A program made the translations under genes and the position numbers. A stretch of 64,000 bases of DNA. Origin: Daphnia pulex (Eukaryota > Arthropoda > Branchiopoda > Diplostraca > Daphniidae). The stretch covers positions 704,501-768,500 of the forward strand of contig NC_060028.1 in assembly GCF_021134715.1 (NCBI RefSeq), in the 5' to 3' direction. The notes beneath the pieces are model-generated. The model ran no database searches, was not told the DNA's origin, and saw only the letters and a program-made list of their open reading frames with translations. Below, one piece after another: positions 48,246-60,094 of this stretch (its first letter is position 1; each line of letters begins with the position of its first letter).

Positions 48246-51200
48246 TCAAAATGCCTTCGAATCTAAAATTTGGAGAATTTCCTGGACGTTCTCTTCCTTG
48301 TAGCGATTCAAGAGGATGGAACGCGCAGTTCCAGTTATACCCCCGCCGCCGGTCGCCGTCGCATTCTTGTCGATTTTGTGTCGAATCAAAAGTGGCACAA
48401 GGTCCATCATGTTCTTTTTCTGTTGGTATCGGCAAACGTTGTGCAAAGCGTTCCAGCCATCATTGTTCTTGCAGTTGACTGAGATTCCGCTGTCGAGGAG
48501 CAATTCGGCGACTTCCACCAAATTTTCTTTCTGATAATATCGTCGACAAACGAAATGGAGGGCGTTGCAACCTTCTTTCGTCTTGCTGTTGATATCAATG
48601 TCGTAATCGAGCAGCAGTTCCACGACGTCAATCAAATTGTCTTGTTTGTAAAATCGGCAAACCAAATGAAGGGCGTTCCAGCCTTCGTTATTGACCCAAT
48701 TGACATCGATCCCTCGTTCCAGGAAGAGTTCAACCAGCTCGATTAAATTGTCGTTCGGATAATATCGACAGACGTTCAGTAGGGCGTTCCATCCTTCGTT
48801 GTTGGTGAAGCTGACGAAGATTCCAGTGTCGAGGAGCAGTTGGACGATTTCGATTAGATTGCGGTTGTGGTAGTAGCGGCAAATGGTGTGGAGAACATTG
48901 CATCCGCTGTTGGTCTTGCAGTTGGTTTCAATGTTTTTATCCAGGAGCAGTTTGACGATGTTGATTAGATTTTCCTTCTTGTAGTAGCGACACACCAACT
49001 GGAGGGCGTTCCAGCCTTCGCTGTTGATGCAATTGACGTCGATCTTCCGTTTGAGGAATAGTTTGACGATTTGAACTAAATTTTCCCGCTCGTAATATCG
49101 GCACACCAAGTACAGAGCGTTCCAGCCTTCGTTGTTTTTGCAATTGACGTCTATCCCCTTCTCGAGCAACAGTCGAATGATTTCGATTAAATTTTTCTTG
49201 TCGTAGTAGCGACACAGGAATAGGAGGGCGTTGTTTCCCCCTTTCGTCTTGCAGTTGACGTCGATGTTCTTGGTGAGGAAGAGTCGAACGATGCCCAGCA
49301 GATTGTCCTTCTGGTAATTCCGGCAGAAGAAGAGGAAAGCGTTCCACTCTTCGTTGAATTGGCAGTTGATGTCGATTCCGCGCTCGATAAACAGCCGAAC
49401 TATTTCCGACAAATTTTCTCTGTCGTAGTAGCGGCAGACGAGGTGAAGGGCGTTGAGTTCTCCGTTGCTCTTGCAGTTGACGTCGATCCCTCTGGCCAGG
49501 AGCAGCCGGGCCAGGTCGAACAAATTTTCGTGTTTGTAATACCTGCAGAGGAGTAGCAGGGCGTTCCATCCGTCTTCCGTTTTGCAGTTGATGAGGTCGA
49601 CTCCGCGTTCCAGGAAGAGTCGGACCATGTCGATCAGATTTTCCTTGTCGTAGTAGCGACACAGGGCCAGGAAATTCAATTGATTCCAGTAATCGGTGAT
49701 CTCGGCATCGCTGATGAGCCGGACGATGTCGATGATTTTATCTTTCGGGTAGTGCTGACACAAAATCTGAATGGCCTCCCATCCGTAAGTCTTTCTCTGC
49801 TGCTGGTGGACAATGATGGACGACTCTGATGCGACTGTTTCGTTGTACTGATCAGGTGCTGTGATGGCAAAGGCGAATTTGACGTCATTGTATTTTGATT
49901 GAATTAGTTTGGCGATAACTCCGATTTCTTTCTCGATCCGCTTGAGGATCTCGTCATTTTTGTACCAGAGATGCTCATCGTTTGTTGCTGTCACATCCGT
50001 TTGATTTGACATGAGATCTAGAAAAGGCTCCGGGCGAGCTAGCGAGGAGAAGGCCAGTTCGAAGCCAAAGTTGACTGACTGATTGGCCATTTGTTCTTGA
50101 AGCGCTTCCGCACTAGGAAATAGGGCGACTCTATCTGTCAAACCGATTTGATGGGTGATTAATTGATTTTGAATCCTCCGCATCACGCAGAGTTCGTCGT
50201 GTTTCTCTTCTAGCCATTGACTTAGTCGATTTGAGTTGAATGTAAATGTTTCACTGCTGATATGAGTCAAAAGTTGTTTGAACGAATTTACGTTGTCTAA
50301 TCCGCTGCGAATGTTGATGACCATTTCTCTTAATTTTGATTGGAGGTCCACACGGAAGGCAGAATAATGTTGCTGGAAATCTTGTATCTTCTTGTTAAAT
50401 GGGTTCAATTTTGTTGCCAGAGGGTCGTTGAACATGTACAAGATTTTTCCTTCCACTTTGTCGTAGTCTTCCATCTGCCGGACGCATTCGTAAACCAGAG
50501 CATCGCTCATTCCATTTTTTAAAACTGGTGCACTTTGTCCATCTTTTAGCAACGCCAAAGGGTAGAGGAAAACGAACTGTGGCACACCGAGGGGCTCGTT
50601 TCCAGTTGAATTGTCTTTAGAAATCGAATTATATAAAACTTGAGTGAAATTTCTAGCAAATGTTATGGCCTCTGCGTACGTAGTTGGACATTTGAAGTTG
50701 TCGGGAAGTTGAAAATCGCTTTTAAAATGACAACGGATGTTTAGTTCATTATCGCAATTATTTTCCGCAACGCTTCCGTCAGCATCCGCGCTTCCGGACA
50801 GAATTTTTACCAAGTTTCCGGCGTAGACTTGTAATCGGCTATTCGCTTCGCTTACGTCGTCTGATTCTGCTAGGCTTGTTGTCAGAGTAAAAATGGCTTC
50901 GGCACCGTACTGGATCTGGGAGATGACGTGAGTTGCCGTACCGTTGCCACCGGCCCGTGCGAGTTGGAGATAACTAATCTGGCCGTCTTCTAATTGGCCC
51001 TTAGAAAATTCCTTGAGAAGGGTGTGGCAGTGACATCTGACGTGAACGCTGGATTCACGAAAATTTGTTTTTGTCGTCTTCGTCAGATACTCGGCCAATC
51101 CTTTGAGTTCCATCAGGCCCGCTAGTAGACTGATCTGAAGGGAACCGTCTACTTTGAGATCTTGAAATATTTGGCTCCAATTATTCTGTGCGATCAGTGA

Positions 51201-51431
51201 GAAACTGATGCCCTCGTTGCGAGTAGTTGTGACCGTTTTTAAATCGTTTTCCGTCCAAATCCCCTCGCCTTGATTGAAATAAAAATCAAAGTTTAATTTT
51301 AAACATTTGAACTAACAGTTTGTATTACCTTGAATGATGGTGTCGGTCAGAGAATCGTAAAGAGTTCCCAGATTGAAAATTCGTCCTAGTGCAGGAATTT
51401 GCAGGACTTTCCTAACGAAATCGTCCGACAT
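48246..51431 (-). CDS. Stonustoxin-like module fused to ankyrin repeats, paralogue 2 (1041 aa)
   Basis: Exon 1 (51431-51329) and exon 2 (51268-48246) have the same phase-1 intron position as paralogue 1, so the two genes are duplicates. Residues 1 to about 270 carry the SNTX-type module, opening LGRIFNLGTLYDSLTDTIIQG, with ATHVISQIQYG at about 146-156. The helical part spans about 291-431 and the thioredoxin-like part about 438-511 (ends near FAFAITAPDQYNE). Thirteen ~37-aa ankyrin repeats begin near residue 526. A Gly-rich tail and a cap (ARSILLNRYKEENVQEILQI) end the protein, and paralogue 1 has a similar cap. Most repeats hold two cysteines at fixed positions (NALxLxC and DVNCK). The acidic linker of paralogue 1 is absent. 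No signal peptide or trans-membrane segment is visible. The frame is intact throughout. Confidence 0.85.
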
Positions 51432-52654
51432 TGCCTACAACTTTGCTAAAAAAAACCACGTACAATAACAACAAAAAATTTAAAATAACTAACCGTATTT
51501 TTTTTTTTAAATAAGAGAAATAAAATAAAATTGCGTGTTGTACACAGAAATTCTTTATCCCTAAAAGTTGATTAAGATGGGATCAAAATGCAGAGAAAAC
51601 AGTTTTGTTTCGGGTTGTACAAAATTCCTTGTGTCAATTGGCACTTACCACAGTTACCAGCGAGGTGATAGAACGATGCAACTATGCTGCACGCTGCACG
51701 CACCACACACGGTCGGCCAGGCAATAGCAGACGTAACGTTGCGATCTAAAAATAAAATGCGGTTGCCTAATTGCGGAAGACGAAGCGATACCAACCGAGA
51801 GGGAAGGGGGGAAGCTCGTTGCCCTGAAGTATTTCGCGATGTAATCATTCGACGGGACAGGCCGTTAGCGGGAATGGTTCGATTAGATAAACATGCTTTG
51901 CGTGTACTTTTTTTTCTTTTAGACTTGTTACAACAAATTGCTACAAAGCACAATCGACAAAAAAATGGTGATCGATGCATTTTATTTTCTGAACTTTGAA
52001 GGAGCAATTTTTAAGAGTAAATCAATTCATATATTCTTTAAGTGATGTTTTGAAGGGTGGCCTTGCACAGTTGAAACTAAGATTGACGTGCATGATGCTT
52101 TGAAACGGAGCCAAGATATTATTGGAGTCAGCCTCTTTTGAGAAAAGATTTCCCGCTCACACCAGCAAATATTTGACAGTTTCTTCTGTATACTGCTTGA
52201 GAAATATCATCCAATTATTGTAACATAGCAGACAAAATAATAAATGAAAATCAAAGTTGTAATTGAGTGATGAAAAGTGTCTTACGATGGTATCAGCAAT
52301 AATCGGTCATAACTCATAATCGTGAAACATTTCAAGAGGCAATACTTTTCCCCATTTTTGTTCTCCCTCGTTTCTTGTTGCCGCTGATGAACTGTGACAA
52401 TGTTTCGGCGTCGAATAACCTGTTACTGAAATCGTTGAGCCTTCACAGTCGATGACGTAGGATGTTATGTATTCACCGCCTTATTTCTAGCTCTAATGGG
52501 TTTTAATTTCTGAAAAATAACTTATTCTCAACTATTTTTTTGTCAGCTGTTTGACGTCAGATATTTCTTGGAAAATGTCAAGAGTTCAAATAATATATTT
52601 CCCCTTATTAGATACACTTCACATGATTGATACAGGGCTTACAGGCACACATAT
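51432..52654. other. Spacer, 5' of SNTX-ankyrin paralogue 2
   Basis: The open frames at about 51568-52007 overlap on both strands and resemble no family. Probable promoter region of paralogue 2 and 3' flank of the kinase gene. Confidence 0.45.
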
Positions 52655-54816
52655 TTATGTAAGAGATGCTTCGTCGAAGAGTTTTATGATTTCATAAAAA
52701 TTTCTAGTTTCATTTTCCCGAAATATTGATCGTACGTCGATGCCATTGACTTCGATCCCGAGTTGGATTAATAATTTGATTGCGTCGATTAATCTTTCGC
52801 TTGAATTAAATTGACACAATAAATGAAGTGCGTTGCTCCCGTAGTTGTTTTTCTCATTGACGTTAATCCCAAGTTCGATTAATAATTTGATTGCGTCCGT
52901 TAATCTTTCGCTTTTATTGTTAAGACACAATAAATGTAATGCATTGCTTCCGTGGTTATTTTTATCACCGACGTTGATCCCGAGTTGGACGAATAATTTT
53001 ATAGCGTCGATTAATGTTTCGTTTGAATTAAATCGACACAATAAATGGAGTGCTTTGCATCCGCAGCTATTTTTCTCAATAACGTCGATCCCGAGTTGGA
53101 TTAACAATTTGATTGCGTCGATTAATCTTTCGCTTGAATTATATCGACACAATAAACGAAGTGCGTTGCTTCCGTTGTTGTTTTTCTCACTGATGTCGAT
53201 CCCGTATTGGATTAATAATTTTATTGCTTCGATTAATCTTTCGCTTGAATTATTATAACACAATAAATGGAGTGCGTTGTGTCCGTGGTTATTTTTATCA
53301 CCGACGTTGATCCCGAGTTGGACGAATAATTTTATAGCGTCGATTAATGTTTCGCTTGAATTAAATCGACAAAATAAATGAAGTACGTTGCTTCCGTTGT
53401 TGTTTTTCTCACTGATGTCGATCCCAAGTTCGATTAATAATTTGATTGCGTCGATTAATCTTTCGCTTGAATTGTACTTACACAATAAATGAAGTGCGTT
53501 GTGTCCGTCTTTGTTTTTCTCGTTGACATTGATCCCGAGTTGGATTAATAATGTGATTGTGTTGATTAATCCTTCGCTTGAATTAAATTCGCACAATAAA
53601 TGAAGTGCGTTGCTTCCGTTGTTGTTTTTCTTATTCACATCAACTCCCTGTAGGATCAAGGTTTTCAACTTTTCGTTTTGATTTGTCCAAGGAAAGGTTA
53701 TTGAGATAACTGTGCTTCTCATTTCACATAGTTTAAACATTTCCTCTTGTTTTTCTGCAAGCTATTTTGATATCAAATAAAAATATATGCGATGGTATGG
53801 AGGTTTTTGCAAAAGTAATGTTTATAATGTTTACCTTATTTTGTTCTGATTTGAGTCGCTCAACGATGGTCGATGAAGATATTCGATCAGCTTCATTTTT
53901 TAACATTTTGGTAACAAGATCATATGCGTAGTGCGATTGTTCTAATTCTGAAAATCATTCGACATTTACTTGCCATATAAATGTTATTTTAACGAAAATT
54001 GGCTTAACTTACTATTCAAATTGATTGCTTCTCCCGCCAATATGTTATTAAAAATTTCAATCTCATTAGAACCGTAAATGTGCTTCCCGTTTAACATAAG
54101 GTAAGCGAAGACGAGGCCTAGTGCGAATATGTCGCTTTTGACGGTACCTCTGGGCTGTGGTTGCCCTATTGTTTGAAATTCCTGAAGTAGTTTAAGCAAC
54201 TCTGGAGCGTACCAGGTTTTTGTTCCTCTTACTCCACTAGTCATCGTAAATGTCCCTCGTTCATTCACTGTCCTGGACAGACCAAAATCAGCCCATTTCA
54301 TTGTGACCTTAACGTCTTGCGTATTAGTGCTGGAGTCGACCGAGATGAGTACATTTTCCGGCTTTATATCTCGATGAATTAAATTCTTGGAATGTATGTA
54401 CTCGAGGCCAGAAGCCAATTGTGAGAAAACTTCAAAATGGTAGGGCAATTTAGGCCCTTTGTATTTTTTGGGATCATTTGGACCTAGAAATATTTGATCT
54501 AATGATGCTTCGCAGAGCTCCAAAGCAAAGAGCCTGTTGTAGAAGATATGTCAATTACACACATTAACCTCTTCAATAACTTAAATGTTGTAATGGAGTT
54601 TACTTTATCTTACTTGAAATCGTCGTTGCACTCGACGTGGTAGAACTTGACGATATTAGGGTGATCTAACTTTTTTAAAGCTTCTTCCTCATTATCGTTA
54701 GCCTTGTTAAGGAGAACTCTTTTGACTGCCACTTCACGACCTTGAAACGTTCCTGGAAACACTGAACCATAGCCACCTTCTCCTAATGGAACTGCCCTAT
54801 TGTATTGGATTTCCAT
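52655..54816 (-). CDS. IRE1-like protein kinase with ankyrin repeats (647 aa, catalytic residues intact)
   Basis: Exons: 54816-54614, 54533-54013, 53947-53835 and 53761-52655, introns 65-80 bp, phases consistent. Residues 1 to about 275 form a kinase domain closest to that of IRE1: G-loop GEGGYGSV (12-19), Lys32 in VAVK, HRDIKPEN (121-128, Asp123 and Asn128), DFG at 150-152, APE at 177-179, and the block FALGLVFAYLMLNGKHIYG resembling the IRE1 region that ends HPFG. All catalytic residues are present, so it should be active on Ser/Thr. There is no lumenal part, trans-membrane segment or KEN ribonuclease domain. After a short LAEKQEEMF linker come about eight ankyrin repeats of 37 aa (core NALHLLCxxNSSERLIDAIK). 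At DNA level these repeats are nearly identical to one another, pointing to recent expansion or gene conversion. Cytoplasmic signalling is likely; substrates are unknown. Confidence 0.88.
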
Positions 54817-57071
54817 GTTGTTGTTTTCGAACAGTATCTGCTTACTTTCTTAGTCGCAACTTCAAAATTCCAGCACGAATGCGAAAGCTGTTAGTAGGTA
54901 CTGTTAGTTACTGTAGTTGGTTGACAGTGTGACCTACTGTTTCGAACGAATCTTGCGCAAATGCTGTCGACCGACATAAAGTGTTTGATAATGATAACGC
55001 ACAACAACATTTCAAAGATAGTGTTGTAGATAATCAGGTAAAAAACGGTCGAAGGAAATACGAAATATCCAATACATCTGAAAAAATCTAGATGGCGGAA
55101 GAATATTTATTCTTACACCATTTTTAATCGAGTTATTTGTTTAAAAATTTATGAGGTAGCGTTCAAGTGCACCACCTGAAACACCATTTACCTCGTGTGA
55201 ATTTTATTCTAAACTAAAAAATAGTCCCAACATAGTTTCGTTTCCATTTTATGTATTTACACTGTTTTCTTATCAACTTCTCATGGCAATGGAAAACAAA
55301 TACGAACAAATATGTGTTGTTATCACTCCATGTGCATTATCACTCGTTCTTTTCACATCCATACTGTATTCTAGATTGTTCATGCCAAATTAGTTGATTT
55401 AAAAAAATACCAAAGAATTTAAATTTTTTTTCTTGCTATAAAGTAAAAATTAATAAAAAGTGGTTGTCTAAACTCTAAACCCATATGAGAAGAAATAGGT
55501 TTCGTTTTGTTAACTCGGAGCTCTTCGGCCTCTTCTAGCGTTAACTTTTCACTTTATTAACCTTTGCTGATTTAGATTTTGAATTAACTGAATTATAAAA
55601 TACTTGAGTCATGATTTGACTCCTTGTATTGCAATCCTCATCTGGAAACCTTTTAATTCAACATATATTTTTGTTGTTGTGAAAACGTCATGACATTTCT
55701 TGCGCGTTTGTGACATGTATCTTTTCAGCTATTTAATGCGTGTTCCTCATTTACTCCGCTGTATCTTTATTTCTGATCCAGAAGCGGAATCGTATCATTA
55801 TTTCCTAGCAATTAAGGCCATAATGGGTTAACAAGAGACTCGATTCAAACATATGAATCCGCACAGTTTTGTTGTTCCATACGTAAATTATCTTCTCCCA
55901 TTACCTCTTCCGGTCTTCCCGCTAATGTTTTTGAATTTCCAAGAAATGGGGTTAGGGTATTCGAGACGAGGGGGAGGGTTAGAATGAATCCATGATGGCC
56001 ACCGATCCTTTGGATAAAATTTTCTTTTCCCTCTACTGGCCTACTTCTCCCTAGCCACTACTTTGACCACTTGCGAAATTGTAATTTCGCACTGCTTGAA
56101 CCTTGCGACTATGTCTTGAATCGCGTATCATGCGGAAGCTGTTCACTTCAGTGTTTATCACTTTTTGACACGTTCAAGTTGTGGCGTGATGGCGTCGCGT
56201 TTTTTAACTTTTTTTTTTTTCTAGTTCCACCCGTTAGATCAATTGGCGGAGTACACCAACAATTCCATCCGGATGAAAACTTCCATTCGTGCATCGCTAG
56301 CGCTCGACGAGACGTTCTTTTCTGTTTTGAGGTTAGATTTTCAATTTTTATTCCCTCGTCATTATTTGACGTCAGTCGGCCCGAGGATCGACCCAAGTTT
56401 CGGTTTATTGTGGTACGAATTTTAAAGATTTTCCGAATTTCAAAGGCAGAGCTTTTTTATTTTCTCTCATCAACATTACCATATCAATCTTATGGTCTTT
56501 CTTGCCTTGTCACCTTGTACGGCGCGTTTCTTTTTTTACAATGGTGTCTCAGATGAAAGCGTCGGAAAGCCTGAATTAACAAGTTAAAATGACGAACGCC
56601 GTAAACCCACTGCATCTAGTGCAGTTTGCAAAATAACAATTTAGACGGTGATAAATTCGTTACTTTTCACACTTGTTAATCCAGCAGATTATCTTAAAAT
56701 ACCGTGGTCAGAGTCCGTACGTAACAAGCAATTTTTCCTTTGGTGCAATTGACGATGAAACATGTCGGTAGTTTCTTTTCCATTTTGTTTTGCTCGGTTT
56801 TGATGTTATCAAATACTTTCGCCGATGGGAATTTCATTCGCGTTATCACCAGTTCCGTTGCGTTGGCAACCATTTTTGTAGACTGTACTTGCGTTCAATG
56901 CGAGTTACATGAAATGGGCCAAGAACTTTGACGAATCTTGCCTAAGTTATTGGTACATTTTTTTTTATCTTGCGCAATGAATTCACAATTACTAGCTAAC
57001 TTTAATTAAGCAAATAGTTGCTATCAATTTTTCGTTTACTTTCCGGTGGATACTTGGGCGTTCCAACGCTT
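54817..57071. other. Spacer of the duplicated kinase-ankyrin unit
   Basis: No gene recognised. Around 55090-55200 it matches 62520-62640, and 56085-56663 matches 63270-63883. A segment near 55910-55970 (AATTTCC.AGAAA..GGGGTTAGGGT) recurs at the window end, about 63975-63997, suggesting a further copy beyond the window. Confidence 0.6.
56085..56663. repeat. Segmental duplication spacer, copy 1
   Basis: Closely matches 63270-63883: GACTATGTCTTGAATCGCGT, GGAGTACACCAACAATTCCA, TCCGGATGAAAACTTCCATT and GCATCGCTAGCGCTCGACGA are shared. Frames of up to 161 codons here are not conserved in the other copy and are not taken as genes. Confidence 0.85.
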
Positions 57072-57475
57072 TTCGTAGAACCGTAAATGTGTTGCTCCGC
57101 TTAAAAAGAAAACGAAGACGAGGTACACTGCAAATATGTCGCTTTTGACGGTAGCTTTGGGCTGCGGTCGTCCTATTGATTGAGATTCATGAAGTAATTG
57201 AAGTATAGTCTATGCAATTCGGGTGCGTACCAGATCCTTGTTCCTCTTGGTTTACTCATCGTAAACGTCCCTCACTTATTATTCACTGTCCTGGGCAAAC
57301 TGTTATACCTAAACGTCTTTCCTAGTGCTGGAATCGGACTGAGAGTACATTCTCCGGCTTCATACCTCGATGAATTAAAATCACCGGATGTATTTACTCA
57401 TCAATCCTCAAGCCCGTAGCAAATTTGTGAAAAAATCTTCAAAATGATTTGGTAATTTAGGCTTTTTGCAGACAG
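57072..57475 (-). pseudogene. Decayed kinase exon of the kinase-ankyrin family
   Basis: The plus strand holds AACCGTAAATGTG, CGAAGACGAGG and ATATGTCGCTTTTGACGGTA, followed by the Tyr-Ala-Pro and downstream blocks, in the same order as kinase exon 2 of the intact gene (54013-54533). It carries indels and stops. Only about 400 bases of exon 2 remain; no exon 1 or ankyrin exon is attached. Confidence 0.8.
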
Positions 57476-57705
57476 TTCAATTCTCCATAGGACGTAAGAC
57501 TGCTGCACTCTGATAAACATTCATTATTCCTTGTAAAAAAAAAAGAGAATGGTAATGACAGTTGGCGACAACGGAATCAAGACATCACAGTTTTACAGGT
57601 TTTAGGGTAAAAAATTCTGGGCTGATGACAACAGGTCGCTGGCCGCTTTTTAAAAGGAAACTCTTGCGCGAAGCAAGGATCAGATTATGTTTCCAACATT
57701 AGCAA

Positions 57706-58764
57706 CTATAGCAAGTTATCATATTCCAACATTACGTTCTCACCGTTATTTGCATTTCTATCATCGGGCTTAGGAATGATTTCCCTTTTTTCTAAAATAT
57801 CATAGAAGAAAAATTAGCAGTGCTTAACTGAAGAAGCAACGTAGTCTGTAACGATCCTAATTAATCGCTATGAAGATTACATGTACGGTACCTCGAGAAG
57901 AATTTTCCTTATTATTTTCTTCAGCTTCTCTCAATTCTTTAGAGTAGTTGTTGATCACTTTGAAACAGATGAAGCCTATAACTGCAGAATGGGTATCGTA
58001 AAAAAGAAACAGGGATTAGTAAGATTAGGCCCTACATGTATTTTTGCTGAAATAATTTACTAGACGTAAGTGTGTGAGGAAAGTGATTTAAATTCAACAA
58101 GATTATACAGTACCTGCTATAAAAAAACATGCTACAGAGTAACCTATTCCCATAGGAATGTCACAATCCCACCAATACCAAACGGCAGAGTATCCCGTGT
58201 AGATAAATCCAATCATCGCGAATAAGGATTGAAAAATCAGCCAAGGCCAAAGTAGCCAGGGCGTACTATTCATACAGGCGGCGATCAGAACAAAAATGGC
58301 GAACACAGAAGTTAGGATCGAAACGACGAACTGGACAGTCAACCATGGACCGTGGTGCACTATGGCTCGCCATATTGTGGTATCTGATGCACATGCACTG
58401 TCTACAATGTTCAAGCCTTCAAGGTCTTAAGTTTTATTCCAACAATTAGATATATCTGAAAAAGTATTGAATTGACCTTGATTATCATCCGTGTTATTAG
58501 TAATAGGTATATTATCGGAGAAGTTGTCATATGAAGACGTCACGGGGGATAGTAATACAATTCCAATTCCTGCCAATCCAAATATCTAAGAACAGCACAA
58601 CATTCAAAGGATAGGAAGAATTTGTTAATTTGTCTTTTGTGAAATGGACAAATCTAAACAAAACTAGTTTTGTCCAAACGTACCAAGTATATGAAGCCAA
58701 CTATCTTGGTGGCCCGTTGCAGCGAGCAACAGGAATATTTTCTCAACGGGAAAGGGCTTCTCAT
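57706..58764 (-). CDS. Four-TM membrane protein, five exons (225 aa)
   Basis: Exons on the minus strand: 58764-58684, 58585-58477, 58425-58114, 57981-57892 and 57791-57706. Lengths 81, 109, 312, 90 and 86 join in phase to a TAG. The N-terminus is short, basic and Cys-containing (RKYSCCSLQRATK) and leads into TM1 (IVGFIYLIFGLAGIGIVLL). A loop with an N-glycosylation sequon (NNT) follows, then TM2 (VVSILTSVFAIFVLIAA), TM3 (WPWLIFQSLFAMIGFIY) and TM4 (VACFFIAG, then VIGFICFKVI). A charged tail ends EYDNLL, a tyrosine/dileucine-type sorting signal. The plan resembles arthropod four-TM proteins with a Cys-rich start (DUF4728-like) or LAPTM-like lysosomal proteins. Assignment is tentative. The gene sits between a kinase relic and the second kinase-ankyrin gene, and its duplicate is not seen in the other unit. 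Confidence 0.75.
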
Positions 58765-60094
58765 TTGGATGAAAAGAGAACACAGTTTAAGCCAAGCACA
58801 TCAGATATTAGACTCACAAACCTCACGTTGTGCTTATAGAGTAGGTCTAAAACTCTATAGTGAGCACAACTATACCTGTTGCTGCTACAAAAAATATAGA
58901 GGGCTTCTCGCGTGAAACAGTTTGTTGAATGTAGTCCTATTCGTTACTGAGCAGAAAAAATAAAAATGGATTGTTATCTACTTTGATAGATAAAGAGAAA
59001 CTGCTGCACCAATAACCTAAATAATCGTGTTCTAGAGCTGAATCATCAGCAAGGCGGGAAAAGATAGAAACGTAAGTTTCTATCATTATTAGAAATCAAA
59101 ATACCTATATGCTTGGCACAGCTTTTTATGGAGCTACTTTTTGGAATGAGTAATTAGTTCTTTTAAAATAACTCCTCCCCCTATTTTATAGCTATATTTT
59201 TTTTCAGATTGTCCATTATTCTTGTAAGCTCTTCGTTATTGCGAACCGTTCGTGCCACACTTCACATGTTTTAATGGGTAAAAAACATGTACAAAAACAT
59301 GAAACAAAAACATGTCAACATGCTCCTCGATCAGGATAAGTTGGCATTACCAGCGGGGATTCTTGTGTATTTAAAAAAAAAAAATCGACCAAAACATTGA
59401 TCGAACAAAAAATATATATAAAAAAACGAGAAAAAAAAAATCTGCTATGTTGGTGCTAATTCTGAAAAAAGAACTAGCAATGGTTAATAGTTAATCAAAT
59501 AGAAAGACTTTTAAAGAAATTTTAGGTTTTACATATGCCCATAGATATATGTGAACCTTGGTGTAGTAAGCTTAGGGCTATAACACATTTTAAATATAAT
59601 GCGAAGTTGCCCCGATCTCCGATGTTATTTAATAACATTTGTTTTTAAACAAAGCCATTACAACCATTTAATAGAGGACAAAATGTGCTATATAGTTTCC
59701 TGATTTGTAATAATTATTACCGAGCTATAGAAGCCGCGCTAATAAGAGTTAACAATTTTAATATGAATGTTATCATGTATTCCATTGTAATTGGATTTCA
59801 TATCTTAAAAACAGTTTGCATTCACAAATTAATATTGTGCTTACTGATCGTTACTGATCTGAATGTTAACCGCACTGTCCTTTTTTACTTTTTTAGTCAA
59901 CATCTTAAAGTAGTCCAGTATAAGGCAGTAGCTAACTTCTTTTTAAATTAATATAAAACTAAGAGCATAACCCGATGCATAAATATTCGAACGATGCAAG
60001 ATATTTGATACACAATAAAATATCAATAAATTCAGGTAAAAAATGCTTTGTCGAAGAATTTTATAATTTAATCAAAACGTATTTTGACATTATA
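58765..60094. other. Spacer without recognised gene
   Basis: AT-rich DNA between the four-TM gene and the 3' end of the second kinase-ankyrin gene. Short frames near 58630-58915 and 59685-59951 have no supporting features. Confidence 0.5.

Noticed and set aside
56071-56556. 161-codon plus-strand frame
   Set aside because: The duplicated copy at 63270-63883 breaks the frame by indels, so the conservation is of DNA and not of protein.
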